Shown piece after piece: positions 61,378 to 64,000 of a stretch of DNA of 64,000 nucleotides (positions are counted from its first letter, which is position 1; every line of letters begins with the position of its first letter). Origin of the DNA: Kosakonia sp. BYX6 (GTDB lineage Bacteria > Pseudomonadota > Gammaproteobacteria > Enterobacterales > Enterobacteriaceae); NCBI RefSeq assembly GCF_038449125.1, contig NZ_CP151800.1, positions 3,940,406-4,004,405 on the forward strand. Direction: 5' to 3'. Position numbers and translations under genes: made by a program. The notes under the pieces were generated by a model. The model ran no database searches and was not told where the DNA came from. It was given only the letters and a program-made list of their open reading frames with translations.

Positions 61378-61507
61378 AGTCGACCTCCTGGCAAGCTAAC
61401 AGAGTAATAGCGCCGGCGGTGATTTTGCCGGGTAGCGATCCATTGCTGATATTTGAAACCATGCTGATTGGCGAACCAGCAGTACAACAAAGCAGTGTAG
61501 GTTTCAT
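61352..61507 (-). pseudogene. 51-codon ORF resembling an internally deleted PTS EIIB
   Basis: Directly upstream of the EIIC gene, overlapping it by 26 bp, an ATG (61505-61507) opens a frame to TAA at 61352. Its start MKPTLLCCTAGSPISMVSNI aligns with the phosphocysteine loop of cellobiose-type EIIB (pattern LxCxAGMSTSxLVxxM): the Cys and Ala-Gly are kept, the following MSTS is altered. The rest (LPGKITAGAITLLACQE) could be the last helix of EIIB. About 55 central codons would be missing and the stop falls inside the EIIC frame. I read it as a decayed EIIB; a functional small peptide is less likely. Confidence 0.5.
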
Positions 61508-61715
61508 AGGTGGCTCTTATTTATTTTATGGACAGAGGGAAATGACAAAATGAGTATTAACCTCGCTTATTAACTCTGCAACCGGTTGCTGTAACCGGTT
61601 TCTGCGATTGTGAAGAGGATCGAGAATCTTAATGTGAGACGTTTGTTATGGCGGGATATTTACAGGCATAACAGCCTTGTGACAGATTAATGGCGATCTT
61701 TCGCAGGAGAACATC
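61508..61715. other. Upstream region of the PTS and ybaK-like genes
   Basis: Non-coding apart from the EIIB-like remnant and the operator-like repeats listed separately. It contains the divergent promoters for the PTS gene (minus) and the deacylase (plus); AGGAG precedes the plus-strand ATG at 61716. No other gene is seen. Confidence 0.5.
61578..61600 (-). promoter_or_regulatory. Tandem AACCGGTT palindromes upstream of the PTS gene
   Basis: GCAACCGGTTGC is a perfect 12-bp palindrome (61578-61589), and a second AACCGGTT starts 13 bp further (61593-61600). They lie 71-93 bp before the EIIB-remnant start, a normal operator distance. The central CCGG palindrome is typical of LacI/GalR-family operators (for example AscG-type). 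The regulator is not in the window. Confidence 0.5.
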
Positions 61716-62174
61716 ATGAGTTTGCAGTCCGTGCGGCAATTTTTTGCCGACAATGCCCCCGACATCAACATCATTGAAATGAATCAAAGCACGGCAACCG
61801 TAGCGTTGGCCGCTGCCGCCCACCATGTCGAGCCGGGACAAATCGCCAAGACGCTGTCATTGAAAGTGAAAAACGAAGTGATTCTGGTGGTAGCAAAAGG
61901 CGATGCACGCCTTGATAACAAAAAACTGAAAAATACGTTTGGTGCCAAAGCACGCATGCTGAGTAGCGACGAAGTGGTCACCGTTACCGGCCACCCTGTG
62001 GGTGGGGTCTGCCCGTTTGGGCTGGAAACGCCCCTGGCTGTGTATTGCGACGTCTCGTTAAAACAATATCCAGAAGTGTTACCGGCTGCGGGGGCAATCC
62101 ACAGTGCAGTGCGCATTTCCCCAGAAAGAATGGCTGAGCTAACCCAGGCAAAATGGATTGATGTGTGCTTGTAA
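61716..62174 (+). CDS. YbaK/EbsC-family aminoacyl-tRNA deacylase
   Basis: A 152-aa protein with the YbaK/ProRS-INS editing fold: VEPGQIAKTLSLKVKNEVIL (lysine about 48) and the loop GHPVGGVCPFGLE (about 91-103) with the conserved GXXXP pattern that holds the scissile ester. Members remove mischarged Cys, Ala or other small residues from tRNA, but this subgroup's specificity is not known to me. It is unlinked to proS and stands between the PTS gene and bglJ, alone on the plus strand. Confidence 0.88.
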   Translation: MSLQSVRQFFADNAPDINIIEMNQSTATVALAAAAHHVEPGQIAKTLSLKVKNEVILVVAKGDARLDNKKLKNTFGAKARMLSSDEVVTVTGHPVGGVCPFGLETPLAVYCDVSLKQYPEVLPAAGAIHSAVRISPERMAELTQAKWIDVCL

Positions 62175-62223
62175 CGTCGCTGCGCCAGGCGTAAACCTGG
62201 CGCTATCACGCGCTGGAGCGGAG

Positions 62224-62895
62224 TTACATCAATTCAGACGCTGCCCGCGCGCAGGGCGGAATCCAGGTCAAAATATCCGCCGCATCTAACAAACCAACGT
62301 CAGACGTTACCCCCAGTTTCGTCATCGCATTAAATTTATGCGCGCGGATGGTTTTGACATTACGGTGTAGCTGCGATGCGATTTCGGCAATGGAAAAGCC
62401 ACGCGTCATGTAGTTAAGGATCTCCCGCTCGGTTGGGCTGAGCATACGATACTGGCTGACATACCAGTGGTTAATCATGTTCTCATTGACCCGCCGTGTC
62501 TCGCCAAGCAGCGTGGTAACTTGCTCCAGCAATACGGGCAGCATGGACGATTTACTCAAAATCCCATGCAAGCGCGACGGCGAAAGATGGCCCACCAGCC
62601 GAGCTTCGCGGTCGTCTCCCGCTAACACAATGCGCTGCACGCCGGGATATGACAGTGAAAGCAAATGCAGACACATCAGACATTCCCGCCTCTCCTTACG
62701 TTGACCAAACAGCGAATAGACGACAGAAAAAAAAGTGGTGTGCTTTAATGCCTGTCGAAACGCGAGTTGATCTCTAAAAAAATGAAAGGAATAGTTGCAA
62801 AGAGTTGACTCGTTGAATAAATTCTGTAGCCCCTCCCGACTCATCATGCATTTTTCTATGATGGCAACGTGTCCCGTTTTGCTAATGTTTTCCAT
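62224..62895 (-). CDS. bglJ: LuxR-type regulator BglJ
   Basis: In E. coli BglJ forms a heterodimer with RcsB that overrides H-NS silencing of bgl, leuO and other loci. The 223-aa product has a pseudo-receiver (about 8-130) that lacks the phosphoacceptor: the expected Asp position near 60 is Tyr/Ser in FFSVVYSLFGQ. The E. coli segment SLSPSRLHGILSK is nearly identical here (HLSPSRLHGILSK). The LuxR HTH covers 150-208 (LSPTEREILNYMTRGF, NVKTIRAHKFNAMTKLGV). Its start overlaps the yjjQ 3' end by 40 bp, so they form one operon, as in E. coli. Confidence 0.9.
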   Translation of the reverse strand: MENISKTGHVAIIEKCMMSREGLQNLFNESTLCNYSFHFFRDQLAFRQALKHTTFFSVVYSLFGQRKERRECLMCLHLLSLSYPGVQRIVLAGDDREARLVGHLSPSRLHGILSKSSMLPVLLEQVTTLLGETRRVNENMINHWYVSQYRMLSPTEREILNYMTRGFSIAEIASQLHRNVKTIRAHKFNAMTKLGVTSDVGLLDAADILTWIPPCARAASELM

Positions 62896-63578
62896 TCATT
62901 ATGATCTCCATATGCTGATCCTAAATTCAGCTCTTTCATTCCCTGGTGGCTATTAATCCATGTGTACAAGTCCGCATTACTGCGCAGTGACAATCGTCGC
63001 ATGGCACTATTTTTTTGCGCACTGACGGTCTTATTACTTTTTTTTAGTAGCATTGCGATTTGATTTATTCCCCAGCCTTTTCCGAGAAGCCGTAACACTT
63101 TCCGCTCTGAAAATGTCAGTATTTTATCGACAGGGAGAAATTCGTCGTAAGTGTGTTGTGTTGCGTAAAGTAACGTTTGGCTAACCTTTTCCGTATTTTC
63201 ATGCCCACCGCGAATCGCGTTAATCACGCCCGTAATCGGTTCGACATCAGAAAGCAAAGTTGTTTGTGACTGCAGCAAAAGTTCCGCCGCATCAGGGTAG
63301 ATAACAGACGAAACAAAGAAAAGCCATCGAGGCCTGGTGCATTGAGAGATAAGTGAAAGATATTGTTCGCAGCGCTGTTTCACCAGGTGCTGTTCACTCG
63401 CTAAATCGGTGATAATCAGCCTGGCGCACATTAGCTGCGGCAGCGTTACCTCCTCTAAAGTGGAATAATACGTTAATTCGTATTCAGGAAAATGACGCTC
63501 AAATATGCTGCCTATCCCGGCCCTAAGTACGGGTGCCTGGCTAATAATAATCCCGTGATTGCCGCCTGGTGATAGCAT
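62856..63578 (-). CDS. yjjQ: LuxR-type regulator YjjQ
   Basis: E. coli YjjQ represses flagellar and other genes and is itself silenced by H-NS and activated by LeuO. I start at the second in-frame ATG (63578) because GGAGG lies 5 bp upstream and it gives 240 aa, close to the E. coli 241; six codons more are open. A receiver-like domain (1-130) keeps an Asp near residue 58 (IITDLAS). The HTH at 154-209 (LTFSERKVLRLLGKGWGINQIA, of which KTVSAQKNSAMRRL is the recognition part) is almost identical to the E. coli protein. It is first in yjjQ-bglJ. Confidence 0.92.
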   Translation of the reverse strand: MLSPGGNHGIIISQAPVLRAGIGSIFERHFPEYELTYYSTLEEVTLPQLMCARLIITDLASEQHLVKQRCEQYLSLISQCTRPRWLFFVSSVIYPDAAELLLQSQTTLLSDVEPITGVINAIRGGHENTEKVSQTLLYATQHTYDEFLPVDKILTFSERKVLRLLGKGWGINQIAMLLKKSNKTVSAQKNSAMRRLSLRSNADLYTWINSHQGMKELNLGSAYGDHNEWKTLAKRDTLPS

Positions 63579-64000
63579 AAAAACCTCCGCTTCCATTTGC
63601 GATTTCTATCAATCCTCGTAATGAGTATTTACTCAATCGATGCCAATAACGCGTAGGATAACAATAATGTTCCGAACAGGCCGTTGTAAGAATTATTGGA
63701 ATTTATGATTAGCAATTAAGTATAATTCACCAAAATCATAATATCCCCAACTTGCGTGACAACATAGCACAACGTACATTCAAATACTTCGTGCAAAATT
63801 AAAAATAAAATAAGAAACATTAAATAATCAGGGCGCATATAATTAAGACAAAACCAATAACCTTAATAAATATTTAAGCCTTCATTCATATTAAGAATAC
63901 TAACACTCTTCAATAATATCTTGAGTATGCCAATGCTATTCGCCATTTCTTCCCGCTAATTGCACCGAAAAGCGGCCGCGATTAGGGCATTTCAACAAGA
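63579..64000. other. AT-rich region upstream of yjjQ
   Basis: About 420 bases, strongly AT-rich with many A/T tracts, no supported ORF. It is the upstream control region of yjjQ-bglJ; its composition fits the H-NS-bound silencing region known at this place in E. coli. In K-12 order the next gene (yjjP) would lie beyond the right edge, which I cannot see. Confidence 0.55.

Overview
The window is a typical enterobacterial chromosome segment with no IS element, phage gene, rRNA operon or CRISPR array visible. It is nearly colinear with the E. coli K-12 stretch that runs through the thr locus (the zero point of the K-12 map), here in inverted orientation: carB-carA at the left end, the thr operon and arcA in the middle, the deo operon, and yjjQ-bglJ at the right end. 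Protein lengths match E. coli families almost residue for residue, but sequence divergence, moderately high GC and the missing E. coli neighbours point to another Enterobacteriaceae genus (Enterobacter/Kosakonia/Klebsiella-like). The genus cannot be fixed from the sequence alone.

Left third (1-31 kb): carBA (pyrimidine/arginine precursor), dapB, rihC, the ribF-ileS-lspA-fkpB-ispH cluster, rpsT, nhaA-nhaR, the dnaK-dnaJ heat-shock operon with its sigma-32 promoter, satP, an MFS transporter not found here in K-12, mog, talB, yaaJ, yaaA, yaaX, thrLABC with its attenuator, yjtD, small ORF yjjY and arcA.

Middle (31-57 kb): creA, then a deletion scar where creBCD should be, rob, gpmB, yjjX, trpR with its operator, slt, ettA, an AT-rich patch carrying a degenerate LuxR-type regulator, serB-radA-nadR, ytjB, lplA, deoCABD, yjjU-yjjV, ytjA, osmY, holD-rimI-yjjG-prfC and rsmC. 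Genes present at these positions in K-12 but absent here are creBCD, yjjJ and yjjWI.

Right end (57-64 kb): three tandem tRNA-Leu(CAG) genes, yjjZ (DUF1435), then a more variable stretch: a GGDEF diguanylate cyclase, fhuF with a Fur-box-like site, an orphan PTS EIIC preceded by what looks like an internally deleted EIIB and a tandem palindromic operator, a YbaK-type deacylase, and yjjQ-bglJ under an AT-rich upstream region.

Most of the window is housekeeping. The parts that merit a second look are the creBCD scar, the EIIB remnant plus operator, the LuxR-like gene in the ettA-nadR gap whose C-terminus reads through a REP-like repeat, and the shortened spacing of the deo operators. I did not find a clear new multi-gene system.
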